64,000 bases of DNA from Candidatus Leptovillus gracilis (GCA_016716065.1 JADJXA010000008.1:177778-241777), one strand, 5' to 3'. Shown: positions 51,711-60,751, counted from the stretch's first letter. Notes: generated from the letters alone by a model not told the origin. A program made the numbers and translations.

Positions 51711-53321
51711 ATGCAAAACTTTGGTCCATTTGTCAGCGAATATGGCGTAGAAAATCACGGCATCAGCAATCCTGGTACTGTCTACTGGAACCTGTCCACT
51801 TCGATGTTGTACGAACAAATCATCCGCCGACGCGAGGGCAACATCGTCCACCTGGGGCCGATTGTCGTCAGCACCGGCGACCACACCGGCCGTTCGCCCA
51901 ACGATAAATTTGTTGTCAAAGAACCCAGCAGCGAAAACGACATCTGGTGGGGAAAAATCAATCGTCCCTTTTCCCAAGAAAACTTCGATGCGCTGCACCG
52001 CAAAATGATGGCCTACATCCAAAACCGGGACATTTTTGTCTTTGATGGCTACGTTGGCGCCGATGCGCGCTACCAGATGCCCATTCGTATTATCAACGAA
52101 TATGCCTGGCACAACCTGTTTGCCCGCAACATGTTTATCCGTGAATTGAACCGGGAAAAGCTGCAAAAACACGTGCCCCAGTTCACCGTCATTGACATGC
52201 CGCGCTTTAAAGCCGAGCCAGCCTTAGATGGAACCAACAGCCAGACATTTATCCTGTTGGATTTTGGCAAGCGGCTGGTATTGATTGGCGGCACGGAATA
52301 TGGCGGCGAAATCAAGAAGAGTATCTTCTCCGCCATGAACTATTACCTGCCCAAAGCGGGAGTAATGAGCATGCATTGCAGCGCCAACTATGGCACAGAC
52401 CGCGACGACACCGCCCTGTTCTTTGGTCTTAGCGGCACAGGCAAAACGACGTTGAGCGCCGACCCCACCCGCTCTTTAATCGGCGACGACGAGCATGGTT
52501 GGAGCGATGATGGCGTTTTCAATTTTGAAGGCGGCTGCTACGCTAAAGTCATTCGCCTGGACCCGAAGGGCGAGCCGGAAATTTATGAGACAACCCGCCG
52601 CTTTGGCACGATCCTGGAAAATGTGATTTTTGACAACGATACGCGCCGGGTAGATTTGAATGATGGTACGCACACGGAAAACACCCGCTCCAGCTATCCC
52701 ATCACCCACATCCCTAATGCCGACCCGGAAGGGTACGGGCATCATCCGCGCAACGTGATGTTCCTGACGGCCGATGCCTTTGGTGTGCTGCCGCCCATCA
52801 GCAAATTGACGAAGGCACAGGCAATGTACCACTTCCTGAGCGGTTATACGGCGAAAGTGGCGGGCACGGAGCGGGGTGTTACCGAACCGCAGCCAAACTT
52901 TAGCGCCTGCTTTGGCGCTCCCTTTATGCCGCTGCATCCGGGCGTTTACGCCAGCCTGCTGGGCGAGAAGATTGATCAACATGGTTCGGCGGTGTGGCTG
53001 GTGAACACAGGTTGGACGGGCGGCCCGGCAGGCGTGGGCAGCCGCATGAAGTTGGCTTATACGCGCCGCATGGTAACGGCCGCTCTGAACGGCGAACTAA
53101 ATAATGTCGAAACCGTGACCGAGCCGTTCTTTGGCTTGCAAATCCCGGTGAGCATTGAGGGTGTGCCGGACGACATCTTGAATCCCCGCAACACCTGGGA
53201 CGATAAGGCCGCCTACGATGCGCAGGCGCAAAAGCTGGTGGGCATGTTTGTCAACAACTTTAAGCAGTTTGAGGATGGGGTAACGCAAGAGATTGCAGCG
53301 GCTGGCCCTAAAGTTCAATAG
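51711..53321 (+). CDS. pckA: Phosphoenolpyruvate carboxykinase (ATP)
   Basis: 536 residues, standard length; AGAGGAG 8 nt before ATG. ATP-type PEPCK motifs: TGDHTGRSPNDKFVV (Arg-binding), kinase-1a loop GLSGTGKTTLSADP near 240-253, kinase-2 IGDDEHGWSDDG, metal His in MHCSANYG, and the lysine/adenine-binding end (RSSYPITHIPN, TGWTGGPAGVGSRMKL). It interconverts oxaloacetate and PEP. The gene is free of ACGGCCGT, unusual here for 1.6 kb, perhaps because of strong sequence constraint. It ends in its own terminator. Confidence 0.96.
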   Translation: MQNFGPFVSEYGVENHGISNPGTVYWNLSTSMLYEQIIRRREGNIVHLGPIVVSTGDHTGRSPNDKFVVKEPSSENDIWWGKINRPFSQENFDALHRKMMAYIQNRDIFVFDGYVGADARYQMPIRIINEYAWHNLFARNMFIRELNREKLQKHVPQFTVIDMPRFKAEPALDGTNSQTFILLDFGKRLVLIGGTEYGGEIKKSIFSAMNYYLPKAGVMSMHCSANYGTDRDDTALFFGLSGTGKTTLSADPTRSLIGDDEHGWSDDGVFNFEGGCYAKVIRLDPKGEPEIYETTRRFGTILENVIFDNDTRRVDLNDGTHTENTRSSYPITHIPNADPEGYGHHPRNVMFLTADAFGVLPPISKLTKAQAMYHFLSGYTAKVAGTERGVTEPQPNFSACFGAPFMPLHPGVYASLLGEKIDQHGSAVWLVNTGWTGGPAGVGSRMKLAYTRRMVTAALNGELNNVETVTEPFFGLQIPVSIEGVPDDILNPRNTWDDKAAYDAQAQKLVGMFVNNFKQFEDGVTQEIAAAGPKVQ

Positions 53322-53339
53322 TCGGTGAGTAAGATTGCT

Positions 53340-53355
53340 TTTTACGGCCGTAAAA
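53340..53355. repeat. 16-bp palindrome TTTTACGGCCGTAAAA
   Basis: Perfect palindrome centred on the genome-wide ACGGCCGT word, 19 bp after the pckA stop and just before its terminator. Confidence 0.6.
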
Positions 53356-53367
53356 TAGTATAGTATG

Positions 53368-53397
53368 AAACGGGGCGACACAATCGTCCCGTTTTTT
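53368..53397 (+). terminator. Terminator of pckA
   Basis: AAACGGGGCGA / TCGTCCCGTTT with one G-U, loop of 6 nt, then TTTTGT. It lies 47 nt after the stop codon. Confidence 0.75.
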
Positions 53398-53424
53398 GTA
53401 CAGATTAGTAGATAGGGGCATACA

Positions 53425-54063
53425 ATGTTTGAATTACCGCTCTTTCCATTAAATACGGTCTTGTTTCCGGGGATGCCTTTGCCGTTACACATTTTTGAAC
53501 CGCGTTACCGGGAAATGGTACAGGTGTGTCTGGAAGATGAACGGCCGTTTGGCGTGGTTCTCATTCGCAGCGGCGTAGCCGAAGGCGGCCCGGCTGACCC
53601 TTACGAGGTGGGCTGTGTGGCCGAAATTGTGGAAGTACAGCGGTTGGAAGACGGCCGTATCCTCCTCATGACCGTCGGCACAGAACGCTTCCGCATCCGC
53701 TCCCTCAACTACGACAATTCTTACCTGATGGGCACCATGGAAGAATTCCCCTTCGCCGAAGAAGCCGAGGAACAACTGGCTCAGGCCACCAACCGCCTGT
53801 TTCCACTGGTCACCGAATACCTGCAAATCCTGGCCCGCAGCGGCAATGTAGAATTTGATCCCTCCCAGATGCCCACAAATCCCGAAGACCTGGCTTACCT
53901 GGCCGCCGCCGCCATCCAGATAGAACCAGAGCAAAAACAAGCCTTTCTGGAAAATGAAAAAGCCACCGAGGCCATCAACCAGCTCGCCCGCGCCTATCGG
54001 CGCGAGCTGGCGCTGCTGCGCCTTATGCCCAAAGAAGACCAGGGCATTTTTTCGCTCAACTAA
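53425..54063 (+). CDS. LON-substrate-binding-domain protein
   Basis: 212 residues, no ATPase or protease part. The LON N-terminal (PUA-like) start is diagnostic: ELPLFPLNTVLFPGMPLPLHIFEPRYREM. Strand-rich middle (VGCVAEIVEVQRLEDGRILL, GTERFRIRSL), then a helical tail. Stand-alone LON-N proteins are widespread; they are thought to bind unfolded peptide but have no assigned role. It converges with the M32 peptidase and shares its terminator. Confidence 0.88.
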   Translation: MFELPLFPLNTVLFPGMPLPLHIFEPRYREMVQVCLEDERPFGVVLIRSGVAEGGPADPYEVGCVAEIVEVQRLEDGRILLMTVGTERFRIRSLNYDNSYLMGTMEEFPFAEEAEEQLAQATNRLFPLVTEYLQILARSGNVEFDPSQMPTNPEDLAYLAAAAIQIEPEQKQAFLENEKATEAINQLARAYRRELALLRLMPKEDQGIFSLN

Positions 54064-54084
54064 CCACTCAAAACGCGACAAAGC

Positions 54085-54117
54085 AAAAAGGCCGACCATC
54101 AAATGGTCGGCCTTTTT
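54085..54117. terminator. Bidirectional terminator
   Basis: AAAAAGGCCGACCA / TGGTCGGCCTTTTT, 14-bp perfect stem and 5-nt loop between convergent genes, with T tracts in both directions. Confidence 0.9.
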
Positions 54118-54143
54118 GTTTTGTCGCAGTTGAAGGTAATGGG

Positions 54144-55652
54144 TTAAGCCAGCGTATACAGTTCGCCAAACTTAGTCCATAAATAGCGAATATACGGGGC
54201 AATGGACAATGGCCCTCCGGTCACGCGCTCAACGATCTCGTTGGCCGTGAATTTGCTGCCATGCTGGTAGATGTTTTGCCGCAGCCAGCCGTGCAGCGTG
54301 GCAAATTCACCCCGGCCTATTTCCGACACAATAGTGGGCTGCGCCTGGGTGGCCTGCTCAAAAAAGGCCGCGCTCATGATATTGCCCAACGTGTACCCCT
54401 GGAAAGCGCCGCCGATAAAGCCACCATACCAATGCACGTCTTGTAAAACGCCGTCCCGGTTGTCCGGCGCTTGCAGACCCAAGTCAGACTGGTAACGCGC
54501 CTGCCAGGCGTCGGGCAAATCCTTCACCGCCAGGCTGCCTTCCAGCAGCGCCAATTCCAGATCGAAGCGAATCATCACATGCAGGTTGTAGGTCACTTCG
54601 TCGGCGTCGGTGCGGATCAGCGAGCGCTCTACCCGGTTGATGCCCCGGTAGAAGGTATCCAGCGAGGTGTGTCCCAACTGTTCGGGGAAAGTGGCCTGGA
54701 GTTCGGGGTAATAATGCTGCCAGAAAACGCGACTGCGCCCCACCAGATTTTCCCACAGGCGAGATTGGCTTTCATGGACGCCGGAGGATGTGCCATTTGC
54801 CAATGGTGTGCCATCTAAATCTTCCTTGATGCCCATTTCGTACATGGCGTGGCCCGATTCGTGCAAGGTACTGAAAAGCGCTTCGCTGAGGTCTTCCGGC
54901 TTGACGCGGGTGGTAATGCGAATGTCGCCCAGGGCAAATTTGGTCATGAAGGGGTGGTGGGTTTTGTCTTGCCGGCCGCGTTGAAAATCAAACCCATATG
55001 CCCGAATCACCTTTTGCCCAAAGGCGAGCTGCTGATCTTCGGGGTAGGTTTGCCGCAGGGCGTTGTTGTCGGCCAGGGGCTGGCCGACAATAGCCTGGAC
55101 GATGGGGACCAGTTCGGCGCGTAGTTCGGCGAACAGGGCGCGCACCGATTCCGCCTTCATGCCTTCGTCGGAAAAGTCTATGAGGGGGTCGGCGATATGG
55201 TCGTAGCCGGGGAAGCAGTTGGCAACCTGGCGGCTGAAGTCGAGGGTTTTTTCCAGGTAGGGCTGCACGGCCGTAAAATCATTGGCCGGCCGCGCCTGTG
55301 CCCACGCCTGGTAAGCGGCCGCCGAATGGGCGGTGAACGCGCCCAACAGTTCAACGGGCACTTTGGTGGCTTTGTCGTACTGTCGTTGGGTGACGCGGAT
55401 CAGAGCGGCGTCGTCGCTGTCGTAGGGGAGGCTTTCGGCATACGGCCGTAACCCATCCAACAAGCGCCCCGTTTCCACATCTATGAACTTTTCGTGGGAA
55501 AGCTGGCTCAACGTCGCCAACTGCCGGCCACGCGCGGCCGCCCCGCCAGGCGGCATGTAGGTGGTCTGGTCCCAATTCAGAACGGCCGCTGCGCCGTTTA
55601 AATCTTCTATTTCTAATAAGCGTCGTTTTAACTCCGCCAGTTTCTTTTCCAT
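54144..55652 (-). CDS. M32-family metallocarboxypeptidase (Taq type)
   Basis: 502 residues from ATG 55652 with AAGGAGA upstream; the open frame to 55763 lacks a start signal. Zinc motif HESGHAMYE (HExxH) near 267, followed by GTSSGVHESQSRLWEN holding the third ligand Glu, as in thermostable carboxypeptidase 1. Also DIRITTRV and the C-terminal GPLSIAPYIRYL. Removes C-terminal residues from peptides in the cytoplasm; no signal peptide. Full family length, all active-site residues present. Confidence 0.93.
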   Translation of the reverse strand: MEKKLAELKRRLLEIEDLNGAAAVLNWDQTTYMPPGGAAARGRQLATLSQLSHEKFIDVETGRLLDGLRPYAESLPYDSDDAALIRVTQRQYDKATKVPVELLGAFTAHSAAAYQAWAQARPANDFTAVQPYLEKTLDFSRQVANCFPGYDHIADPLIDFSDEGMKAESVRALFAELRAELVPIVQAIVGQPLADNNALRQTYPEDQQLAFGQKVIRAYGFDFQRGRQDKTHHPFMTKFALGDIRITTRVKPEDLSEALFSTLHESGHAMYEMGIKEDLDGTPLANGTSSGVHESQSRLWENLVGRSRVFWQHYYPELQATFPEQLGHTSLDTFYRGINRVERSLIRTDADEVTYNLHVMIRFDLELALLEGSLAVKDLPDAWQARYQSDLGLQAPDNRDGVLQDVHWYGGFIGGAFQGYTLGNIMSAAFFEQATQAQPTIVSEIGRGEFATLHGWLRQNIYQHGSKFTANEIVERVTGGPLSIAPYIRYLWTKFGELYTLA

Positions 55653-55819
55653 GTTATTCTCCTTGCCGGACTGGGTGACAAATTGACCGGGTGAAAAGTA
55701 TTTACAGGTCCAACCGCAGTGCCCGCCGTGTCTCCGTGGTAAGCAGTTACCGCAACTGACCAAATGCTACCCCAATCGGTAGAGAAGTCAATTGCCGACA
55801 GCAGCTTTAGCGCCGTGGG

Positions 55820-56335
55820 TTAGGGCGCGGGCGCAAGGGGGTTCGGCCGGTTTAGGGCACGGTCGGCCAATCCAGGGCCAACGACCATCACCAGGGAAGC
55901 AATCACCTTGCCCGATTGGGTGACGGCAAACACGTCGGCATAACCAACCGAAGCGCAGGTGGCGATGTAGTAAAAAGCATCCACGTAGGTCTTAATTTTG
56001 GGATTGGCCTCTTTTTCGGCGGTGTAGAACGCGGCCGCGGCCGCGCCTAAAAAAGCGAAGGCTGAATCGAGTGGATTGTCTTCCACGTAGGTTAGGAAGG
56101 CATCTTGCCAGGCGCCTTTTTGCTGCAACAGGCTGTCCAGATACTCTTTGAGTTGGCTGCCGGTAACGCCAAACCAGGTTTGCAGGAAGTCAGCCGTTGG
56201 GCCAACGGGCGCTGGACCAACGGCCGTCGTCTCTCCATTTTTTGGTACGTTCGCCAACAAGGTATCCAGGGCGTGTTGTTGTTCGGGCGTAAGCATAAGT
56301 TTGGTTTCGTTATTATTTGCGCTTGTAAACATCAT
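55820..56335 (-). CDS. Ion-channel-like pore protein, degenerate filter
   Basis: 171 residues from ATG 56335, overlapping the upstream coiled-coil gene by 23 bp; ATG 56296 (MLTPEQQHALDTLLA) is an alternative start. The C-terminal half has the two-helix pore plan: AFAFLGAAAAAFYTAEKEAN, pore helix DAFYYIATCASVGYADVFA, then GKVIASLVMVVGPGLADRAL. Potassium channels have TVGYGD; here it reads SVGYAD, so selectivity may differ or be lost. The N-terminal half is soluble and helical. Last gene of the flotillin set. Confidence 0.65.
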   Translation of the reverse strand: MMFTSANNNETKLMLTPEQQHALDTLLANVPKNGETTAVGPAPVGPTADFLQTWFGVTGSQLKEYLDSLLQQKGAWQDAFLTYVEDNPLDSAFAFLGAAAAAFYTAEKEANPKIKTYVDAFYYIATCASVGYADVFAVTQSGKVIASLVMVVGPGLADRALNRPNPLAPAP

Positions 56336-56840
56336 CGCGGGCGGCGTTGTAATCTTCGCGCCGGGCGATTTGCTCCTGGCGCTCTTCGAGTTGGTGGTGC
56401 AGGGCAGCGGCCGTTTTATCCATTTCCGCGCGCAGTGTTTGCAGCCGTTCCATCATCGCCACGTTGTCGGCCCGGTCACTAAGCTGCCCGGACTGGCTGG
56501 TGAGGTCGCTCAGGCGGGTTTGCAGCCGTTCGATTTCCCCCTGTACCACCAGCAGCGTCACCGCAAATGTCTTGTACTGTTCGGCTAATGTATCGGCGTC
56601 AGCGCGGCCTTGCGCCTGGGCGGTACGCCAGGCCGTCTCGGCCCGTCTCTGACGCGCCAATGCCTGTGCCAATTCGTCCTGCAAAGCATCCAGGCGCTTT
56701 TGCGTCTGGCGAACGAGGTCGGCAATGGGGTCGGGAACGGCCGTTTCTGTCTCTTCGCTAAACAGGTCGGCGACGGCCGTTTGCACCGCTCGCCGCACTT
56801 TTGTCCATAAGTTCATATTGTTTGGGGTAGATTGGTTCAA
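56313..56840 (-). CDS. Coiled-coil protein, PspA/IM30-like
   Basis: 175 residues, almost all helix from 40 on: DLVRQTQKRLDALQDELAQA, LLVVQGEIERLQTRLSDL, MMERLQTLRAEMDKTAAALH. No membrane helix. PspA-like by charge pattern and by placement beside a flotillin and an NfeD-like protein, as in envelope-stress operons; short for PspA (usually about 220). It overlaps the pore-protein gene downstream. Confidence 0.6.
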   Translation of the reverse strand: MNQSTPNNMNLWTKVRRAVQTAVADLFSEETETAVPDPIADLVRQTQKRLDALQDELAQALARQRRAETAWRTAQAQGRADADTLAEQYKTFAVTLLVVQGEIERLQTRLSDLTSQSGQLSDRADNVAMMERLQTLRAEMDKTAAALHHQLEERQEQIARREDYNAARDDVYKRK

Positions 56841-56875
56841 TCTTCAGAGATCGAACCAATCTTCTGTACCGTGCC

Positions 56876-58915
56876 TTACTTCGCCGCCGCCCGCAGATAA
56901 AAGTCCTCAAACGGCAGGTCGCGGATAATAGGCAAGCTGTCCAACGCCGCCTGAGCCTTGGTGATAGACGGATTGTCTGTGAGCTTGTCCGCCAGCAAAT
57001 TCAACACGTCACCCACCGATTGTCCCTTGAGTTTATTCAAGTTCAAGTTCTGTTCGGCCAATTTGACAATCTCCGGCACCAGAAAAGCCAATTCCGTGAC
57101 GCTGGTGCTGCCGTTAGTAGGGTGTGGCCGCGTCAGGCTGTCGCCAGCGGCATTCCCCGTCACCTTGTTGAGCAGTTGTTGGCCCACGTCCAGCAGCGGC
57201 CGTGGTGTGTTATTCATCACCTCGCCCAACCCATCAGCCAGCGTCACCATGCGCAGCAGGGAAGCCGCCGCATTCGGGTCGCCAATCAGCTTGATATTCA
57301 TCGAAGCCAGCGCCTTACCCAGCGCCTCCGATTTAGCGATTTCAATTTGCACCTGGGCATCTAGTTGCAGTTTGAGCAGTTCCACCCGCTGCGCCACGCC
57401 ATCATAGGCCGCCAGCGCTTCGGCTTTGGCTTTGGCGCCTTCGGCTTCGGCCAGCCCACGCGCTCTCACGGCATCGGCTTCACGCATGCCCGCTTCGGCT
57501 TTGGCCTGCAATACGTCCGCTTCCGCCAGACCGGCCGCCGACGCCCTGACCTTGGCCGCCTCGGCGTGCAATTTTTCGGCGTCGGTTTCGGCCATTGCCT
57601 GGGTACGCACCGTTTCAGCCTGCTTCAACGCCGCTTCGGCTTCGGCTGAGGCCCGGGCTTTCAGGGCCGCTGCTTCGGCTTCCGCATGACGTTGTTTGCC
57701 CAGCGCATCCATCTCGACGCGGTTTTTCTGCTCAATCATCGCTTTTTGCGCTTCGCGTTCGGCCTGGATAATGCTGATTTTGGCTTCGCGCTGCGCCTGC
57801 TGCGTGGCCTCCACCGTCTTGACGGCCTGCGCCGCTTCCTCGCGTTTCGCCAGGACCAGCAGGCGTTCCTGCTCGGCTTGTTCGCGCTCTTGTTCCGCAT
57901 GGACCAGGGCGATCTGGCGCTGCTGATCGGACAGTTCCAATGCCTGTCGGCGCGCCAACTCTGTCGCCATGATCTCTTGGGTTTTGCGTTCCGTTTGCAC
58001 GGCTAGTTCCTGCTCTTTTTCAATTTCCAACAGCGCCACAGCCCGCTCTTTGGCAATGCGCGCCTGCTCCGACTTTTGCAATTCTTCAAAGACTTGTTTG
58101 TCGGCTTGCGCTTTTTCGGTGGCTTCCATGGTGCGCACTTCACGGGCCTGGGTCGCGGCGGCCAGGGCCAGGTCACGGTCCAGGTCTAATCGTTGGCGGG
58201 CAGTATCGGTATCGCGCTGTTTGATTTCGATTTCTGTCCGGCGTTCAATGTCGTTGCGTTCGCGCAGGGCTTGCTGGATGACCTGGGCGTTGGCGCGGGC
58301 CACCTGCGCGCCGAACACGTCGTCGGTGCCAAAGGAGCCTTGCCGGGCGGCGCGCAAAGTCAGGATGGAGACGGATTCGAGCATGAGACCGTTCTCTTCC
58401 AGGTCGGTTTTGAGGCGATTTTGCACTTCCTCGATGAATTTTTCGCGCTCTTGGTGCAAACTCATCAGGGTGAAGGTAGCGGCCACATCACGCAAAGCGC
58501 CGTCTAATTTGGCGTCTACCAGTTCTTTGACAGTGTTGCCATCCACCTGTTTGCCGCCAATGGTGCGGGCGGCGTCTACAATGCCCTCAATGGTGGGATT
58601 GACTTTGATGTAGATGATGACCTTGATGTCCGCGTATTGCGGGTCTATGGTGAGCAGGGCTGTTTCGCCGGTGCGCTCAATTTCGATAGCCATGGTATTG
58701 AGGTCTACCCAGGTTATCTCGTGGATGAGGCGAAAGACCCAGCCGCCGCCGTTCATGACGACTTTGGGCGGCATGGTGGCTTTGCCCAGACCGCCCGTTC
58801 GCACAAAAGCGCGGTTGGGTGGTGTCTTGGTATAACCGCGTAAGATGGACAAGAACAGAGTTACACCAACAAAAACGACGATGATGAAGATGGCTAACGG
58901 GATGATATATTGCAT
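56876..58915 (-). CDS. Flotillin-family (YqiK/FloT-like) membrane scaffold protein
   Basis: 679 residues. N-terminal membrane helix (PLAIFIIVVFVGVTLFLSIL), SPFH/band-7 domain about 30-195 (VRTGGLGKATMPPKVVMNGG, EITWVDLNTMAIEIER). A long coiled coil rich in Glu-Ala repeats spans about 200-520 (KARASAEAEAALKQAET), and a C-terminal oligomerisation part follows (LLRMVTLADGLGEVM). Flotillins organise membrane domains. It lies 108 bp downstream of the NfeD/YqiJ-like gene and 35 bp upstream of the coiled-coil gene, the expected flotillin-NfeD pairing. Confidence 0.93.
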   Translation of the reverse strand: MQYIIPLAIFIIVVFVGVTLFLSILRGYTKTPPNRAFVRTGGLGKATMPPKVVMNGGGWVFRLIHEITWVDLNTMAIEIERTGETALLTIDPQYADIKVIIYIKVNPTIEGIVDAARTIGGKQVDGNTVKELVDAKLDGALRDVAATFTLMSLHQEREKFIEEVQNRLKTDLEENGLMLESVSILTLRAARQGSFGTDDVFGAQVARANAQVIQQALRERNDIERRTEIEIKQRDTDTARQRLDLDRDLALAAATQAREVRTMEATEKAQADKQVFEELQKSEQARIAKERAVALLEIEKEQELAVQTERKTQEIMATELARRQALELSDQQRQIALVHAEQEREQAEQERLLVLAKREEAAQAVKTVEATQQAQREAKISIIQAEREAQKAMIEQKNRVEMDALGKQRHAEAEAAALKARASAEAEAALKQAETVRTQAMAETDAEKLHAEAAKVRASAAGLAEADVLQAKAEAGMREADAVRARGLAEAEGAKAKAEALAAYDGVAQRVELLKLQLDAQVQIEIAKSEALGKALASMNIKLIGDPNAAASLLRMVTLADGLGEVMNNTPRPLLDVGQQLLNKVTGNAAGDSLTRPHPTNGSTSVTELAFLVPEIVKLAEQNLNLNKLKGQSVGDVLNLLADKLTDNPSITKAQAALDSLPIIRDLPFEDFYLRAAAK

Positions 58916-59023
58916 GGTTCCTCCAGGAATTTAATCATAGATTTCGCCGATTACGCAGATTTTTTGCTGGGTAAAGGGAGGGGCTGTGGTGGGTGAACGG
59001 CCGTTATCACTGGACAAGCCGTT

Positions 59024-59737
59024 TTATCTACGGCCAATCGGTACAACCATATATCGCTTCTTTTGCGTGTCATACTCCACCAGGGCCACTTCCGCCTGGC
59101 TGCCAATCGGTTCGTCCTCGGCGGTGATGGCGAAGACGTTGATGAGCGTGCCGCCCTGGTCACGCACACGAACCAGGCCGTAAGCGCCATCTACGCGGGA
59201 GCTGATCACGGTCCCGCGCCGGCCCACCAGACCGGTGGCGGCCGTGGCCGTGGAGCTGATAGAGGGCAGGGCGCGGCCAATTAACCGGGCCAGGCGGGAG
59301 CTGACCAGGCTGCCGCCAATCAGGGCGACAAGCAAGCTGACGATAAACGCCCAGGCCGGGTAACTGCTGAAAACGGCCAGGATAAGGCTGTTCACCGTCC
59401 AACCCAGAATGCCAATGCTGCCCAACAGAATAAGCAGCACGACCAGCAAAGGCGCTTTGCCCACGCCAACAAAGGCGAGGATGGATAACATTTCGGACAG
59501 GCCACCAGCGTCGGCGTCTACGTCTACGTCGGCGTCGGCATCCAGGTCAATGTCAGCGTCCAGGTCAGCATCGAGATCAACATCAGCGTCGAAATCGGCG
59601 TCCAGGTCGGCATCGGCGTCGCCATCGCCGCCCAAGCCGATGAGTTGGAGGGCGGTCAGCACGCCGCAGAACAGGAGCATGATGGTGAAGGGCAGGTTGT
59701 ACCAGGCGAAAATGGCTGCAAGGGTTTCGGTTAACAT
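59024..59737 (-). CDS. YqiJ/NfeD-like membrane protein with Asp-Ala repeat loop
   Basis: 237 residues. Helix 1 (YNLPFTIMLLFCGVLTALQL), a loop of about 38 residues made of Asp-x-Asp pairs (DADADLDADFDADVDLDADL and on), then three helices (VGVGKAPLLVVLLILLGSIG) and a C-terminal OB domain (ATGLVGRRGTVISSRVDGAY). YqiJ/NfeD proteins pair with flotillins; the flotillin gene follows. The acidic loop is coded by a 6-nt tandem repeat and could bind calcium or vary in length between strains. Confidence 0.82.
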   Translation of the reverse strand: MLTETLAAIFAWYNLPFTIMLLFCGVLTALQLIGLGGDGDADADLDADFDADVDLDADLDADIDLDADADVDVDADAGGLSEMLSILAFVGVGKAPLLVVLLILLGSIGILGWTVNSLILAVFSSYPAWAFIVSLLVALIGGSLVSSRLARLIGRALPSISSTATAATGLVGRRGTVISSRVDGAYGLVRVRDQGGTLINVFAITAEDEPIGSQAEVALVEYDTQKKRYMVVPIGRR

Positions 59738-59825
59738 GGCTGCTCAGGCGTTATGCAGTAGATGGCTGGTATGGAGGCCAGCGTTGATCATGATAAGTTA
59801 TACGGGCAAACGGCCGTCTTGTTGC

Positions 59826-59863
59826 GTCAGTTGGGGTGAAACGGCCGTTTCACCCCAACTGAC
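59826..59863. repeat. 38-bp perfect palindrome centred on ACGGCCGT
   Basis: Arms GTCAGTTGGGGTGAAACGG and CCGTTTCACCCCAACTGAC with no loop, so the genome-wide octamer is exactly at the centre. It lies in the 59738-60106 gap, which otherwise holds the CTCCGTG palindrome and the antitoxin leader. Confidence 0.8.
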
Positions 59864-59933
59864 TCCCTAATCTTCCGGCAGATTTTACCGTTTAAAGCCG
59901 TTATTAGCACTTAATAAGCAGCACATAACTATT

Positions 59934-60003
59934 CACCACGGAGGCATGGAGGGCACAGAGATTAAACCTGTAAAAACTCCGTGTTCTCCGTGTCTCCGTG
60001 GTG
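59934..60003. repeat. Palindromic CTCCGTG heptad repeat
   Basis: CACCACGGAGGCATGGAGGGC on the left faces CTCCGTGTTCTCCGTGTCTC on the right. Same family as 6508-6567 and 12051-12097; part of it (GTGTCTCCGTGGTAAG) is also at 55727-55742. Confidence 0.6.
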
Positions 60004-60106
60004 CAATCCCAGAGGGGATGTATGGAACGAACATCATCTGACGCGCTTGCAAACCAGACCAGACTAGACCATAATGAGTTTACCGCAATGGGAGGTGATT
60101 GAAGAT

Positions 60107-60370
60107 ATGCAAATCACAAATATTTCTGATGCCAAAGCAAGCTTATCAAAACTGATCGAAAGAGTGATAAATGGCGAAGAGGTCATTATCGGAAAATCCG
60201 GCAAACCCGTCGCCAAATTAGTGCCCTATACTCTGGATACAAATCCACGTCAATTGGGCGCAGGCCATTGGCGCGGTAACATATGGATGGCCGATGATTT
60301 TGCTGAACTGCCGGATGACATCCTGAATCTTTTTACAGAGGATGGTGAAGATAGTGAACCTGCTGCTTGA
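60107..60370 (+). CDS. Phd/YefM-type antitoxin
   Basis: 87 residues from ATG 60107, which has GGAGGT (60091-60096) 10 nt upstream; the frame opens at 60074 without a start signal. The Phd fold is plain: MQITNISDAKASLSKLIERV, EEVIIGKSGKPVAKLVPY. The C-terminus (IWMADDFAELPDDILNLFTE) is the toxin-binding tail. It overlaps the PIN toxin gene by 29 bp. Binds its own promoter in known systems. Confidence 0.9.
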   Translation: MQITNISDAKASLSKLIERVINGEEVIIGKSGKPVAKLVPYTLDTNPRQLGAGHWRGNIWMADDFAELPDDILNLFTEDGEDSEPAA

Positions 60371-60734
60371 TACCCACGCTTTCCTATGGGCGATTGACAA
60401 CAATCCCCGACTTTCACAAAAAGCGCGAGACGCCATTATAGATGGTAACAATATCGTCTTTGTGAGCGCAGCGACAGCCTGGGAGATTACTATCAAAAAG
60501 TCACTTGGCAAATTGAGAGTTCCAGATGGAGATTATCGAGAAGAGCTAAAATTGCATCGTTTCACGCCGCTTGATATCACAACAGAACATGCCCTCATGG
60601 TTGAAAGGTTGCCGCTGCATCATAAAGACCCGTTTGATCGGATGCTGATTGCCCAGGCGCAAGTAGAAAAACTAACGTTGATCACCGGCGACCCTAAGAT
60701 AAAGGCTTACACGGTTCCAATTATTGAGATGTAG
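60342..60734 (+). CDS. PIN-domain toxin (VapC-like ribonuclease)
   Basis: 130 residues from ATG 60342; GTG 60354 (MNLLLDTHAFLW) is an alternative that fits the family start better. PIN acidic residues: Asp in LLLDTH, Glu in SAATAWEITIKKSLGKL, Asp in HKDPFDRMLIAQA, and Asp in LITGDPKI. These bind the metal for RNA cleavage. Type II toxin-antitoxin pair with the Phd protein upstream; both are slightly AT-richer than the surroundings, as mobile modules often are. Confidence 0.9.
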   Translation: MVKIVNLLLDTHAFLWAIDNNPRLSQKARDAIIDGNNIVFVSAATAWEITIKKSLGKLRVPDGDYREELKLHRFTPLDITTEHALMVERLPLHHKDPFDRMLIAQAQVEKLTLITGDPKIKAYTVPIIEM

Positions 60735-60751
60735 CCGGAAGGATGGTTGCC

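Noticed and set aside
57365..58613. + strand frames rich in Phe/Gly/Arg or Ser/Ala opposite the flotillin
   Set aside because: Product of the Glu-Ala coiled-coil repeats read antisense.
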